Source: Algoriphagus sediminis (GTDB lineage Bacteria > Bacteroidota > Bacteroidia > Cytophagales > Cyclobacteriaceae). From it: a stretch of 64,000 nt of DNA. The position numbers and the translations under genes were made by a program. This document shows positions 62,800-64,000 of this stretch, piece by piece; position 1 is the stretch's first letter, and every line of letters starts with the position of its first letter. Under the pieces are notes generated by a model. The model did no database searches. It was not told the origin of the DNA and worked only from the letters and a program-made list of their open reading frames with translations. The stretch spans positions 496,001-560,000 of the forward strand of contig NZ_JAUEPH010000002.1 in NCBI RefSeq assembly GCF_030403435.1, read 5' to 3'.

Positions 62800-64000
62800 A
62801 TGACCTATCAGGAGGCTATTGACTTTTTATATTCTGCACTTCCTATGTTCCAAAGGGTAGGTGCATCTGCCTTTAAGAAAGACCTTTCAAACACTTTAAA
62901 GCTTTGTGCCCATCTGGGTAACCCGGAAAGCAAATTCAAATCGATTCATGTAGCTGGAACGAATGGAAAGGGGAGCAGCTCCCACATGCTTGCTTCAGTT
63001 TTTCAGTCAGCTGGCTATAAAACGGGACTGTATACTTCCCCTCATCTAAAATCCTTTACGGAAAGAATCCGGATTAATGGAATTCCTATTAAAGAAAAAA
63101 GAGTGATTCAGTTTGTTGAGGAGCAAAGTGATTTTCTCCTTGAGCTCAAACCTAGTTTTTTCGAAATGACGGTTGCTATGGCATTTTGGGAATTTGCTTA
63201 TGAGAAGGTAGACATAGCAATAATCGAAGTGGGTATGGGAGGCCGACTTGACAGTACCAATGTCATTTCACCCGAAGCATGCTTGATTACCACGATAGGT
63301 TATGATCATATGCAGTATTTGGGTACTACTCTTCCCGAGATCGCCGGAGAAAAGGCTGGAATAATAAAGTCAGGAACTCCGGTGATTATTTCTCAAACCC
63401 AGAAGGAAATTACAGATGTTTTCGAAAACAAAGCAAAAGGCCTTGAAGCCCCCATTTCCTTTGCTGATCAAAACTGGAAAGTTACCCCAATTTTATCATC
63501 CAATGGACTTGCAGAATTTCAGGTTGAACATGGAGATAAAGTCATGCCTCTAAATCTTGATTTACTTGGTAGTTACCAAAAATTCAACCTGCCCGGAGTT
63601 TTGGAAACCCTGGAGGTGATGAAAAGTAAGGGTTGGTCACTTGGAGATGAATCTGTCAAAAAGGGATTATCTGTGGCTTCAAAACAAACTGGGTTAAAGG
63701 GCAGATGGCAAATTCTATCTGAGCGTCCAATGATTATTTGTGATACAGGACACAATGAATCGGGCTTTGAGTTTATTTTGAGTCAATTAGCTACTTACAG
63801 CTATGAAGATCTTTGGATGGTTTTAGGTTTTGTTGAAGATAAGGTCCTAGACAAAGTTTTAAGTAAGCTTCCAAAAAGTGCAAATTATATTTTTTGCCAG
63901 GCAGATTTGCCAAGGGCGATGGATGCCGAAAAGTTAAATGAATTTGCGTCTCGTCATGATTTAAAAGGAATAGTTATTCCTTCAGTCAATTCAGCTTTGG
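62800..64000 (+). CDS. folC: Folylpolyglutamate/dihydrofolate synthase, C-terminus cut off
   Basis: The gene runs off the right edge; 400 residues are visible of the usual 410-440. Mur-ligase-type ATP loop VAGTNGKGSSSHM (about 49-61), TSPHLKSFTERIRING, and EVGMGGRLDSTNV match FolC, and TIGYDHMQYLG and IAGEKAGIIK follow in order. Adds glutamates to folates and probably also makes dihydrofolate. Placed directly after the Tol/Ton genes, an arrangement common in Bacteroidota. Confidence 0.95.
   Translation, partial: MTYQEAIDFLYSALPMFQRVGASAFKKDLSNTLKLCAHLGNPESKFKSIHVAGTNGKGSSSHMLASVFQSAGYKTGLYTSPHLKSFTERIRINGIPIKEKRVIQFVEEQSDFLLELKPSFFEMTVAMAFWEFAYEKVDIAIIEVGMGGRLDSTNVISPEACLITTIGYDHMQYLGTTLPEIAGEKAGIIKSGTPVIISQTQKEITDVFENKAKGLEAPISFADQNWKVTPILSSNGLAEFQVEHGDKVMPLNLDLLGSYQKFNLPGVLETLEVMKSKGWSLGDESVKKGLSVASKQTGLKGRWQILSERPMIICDTGHNESGFEFILSQLATYSYEDLWMVLGFVEDKVLDKVLSKLPKSANYIFCQADLPRAMDAEKLNEFASRHDLKGIVIPSVNSAL

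Noticed and set aside
1..64000. CRISPR arrays, insertion sequences, prophage, tRNA or rRNA genes
   Set aside because: No repeated spacer pattern, transposase, integrase, cloverleaf or rRNA sequence was seen; gaps are short and codon use appears uniform.

Overview
The window looks like a chromosomal segment of an aerobic, sugar-using Bacteroidota bacterium, most likely Cytophagales and close to Algoriphagus/Cyclobacteriaceae. This placement is inferred from gene content, since no search was possible. Pointers are a subtilisin with a C-terminal type IX secretion (T9SS) sorting domain, ThuA/DUF6807/Gfo-Idh-MocA catabolic genes, DUF2911, DUF6122, a 58-residue histone H1-like protein, a PIG-L/symporter pair, many outer-membrane barrels and TPR proteins, A-rich leaders with little Shine-Dalgarno signal, and two candidate TTTG-N20-TAnnTTTG-type promoters. 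I see no insertion sequences, prophage, CRISPR array, tRNA or rRNA. Genes are densely packed on both strands, with frequent 1-14 nt overlaps, and both ends of the window cut a gene.

Layout. 1-5.8 kb: secreted BNR/sortilin-type propeller protein (cut at left), M1 aminopeptidase, histone H1-like protein, and a PLP alpha-oxoamine synthase (serine palmitoyltransferase or cysteate acyltransferase). 6-9.3 kb: biotin carboxylase, DUF1015 and Maf in one overlapping unit. 9.4-12.8 kb (minus): serine dehydratase beta subunit, TolC-like channel and periplasmic adaptor. 13.1-19.6 kb: a xylose operon (Na+/sugar symporter, xylulokinase, xylose isomerase, secreted acetylesterase lipoprotein) behind a perfect LacI-type palindrome. 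19.6-23.3 kb: alpha/beta hydrolase with a small lipoprotein, two tandem paralogous barrels, and an ABM/DJ-1 pair. 23.35-23.86 kb: a gene-free stretch with a probable structured RNA and strong terminator, then a SulP anion transporter. 25.4-28.4 kb: DUF6122, serine hydrolase and FAD amine-oxidase-like protein. 28.4-33.2 kb: ThuA, DUF6807 and two Gfo/Idh/MocA proteins, resembling a keto-glycoside catabolic locus. 33.2-41 kb: SDR-DUF2867, aldo/keto reductase, TrpF-like barrel, lipoprotein plus T9SS subtilisin, Rpe, small secreted protein and a barrel. 41.1-45 kb: GyrA and a TPR protein. 45-50.5 kb: PagL-like deacylase, PIG-L deacetylase, a 34-residue membrane protein and a sodium:solute symporter. 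50.5-55.1 kb: DUF2911, a hydroxyacid dehydrogenase, UspA, a TPR protein and HolA. 55.1-64 kb: a collinear envelope cluster (997-residue TPR protein, plug-less barrel, SPOR protein, TolQ/ExbB, TolR/ExbD, TonB-like) followed by FolC, cut at right.

The clearest working units are the xylose operon (import, isomerisation, phosphorylation, probable deacetylation of xylan fragments), the ThuA/DUF6807/Gfo group, and the TPR-barrel-SPOR-Tol/Ton cluster, which looks like a proton-motive-force-driven trans-envelope assembly. The observations most worth following up are the structured RNA before sulP, the lipid synthase that could make sulfonolipids, the 34-residue symporter-coupled protein, the secreted Gfo-like lipoprotein without a Gly-rich nucleotide motif, the orphan TrpF-like barrel, and the envelope cluster.
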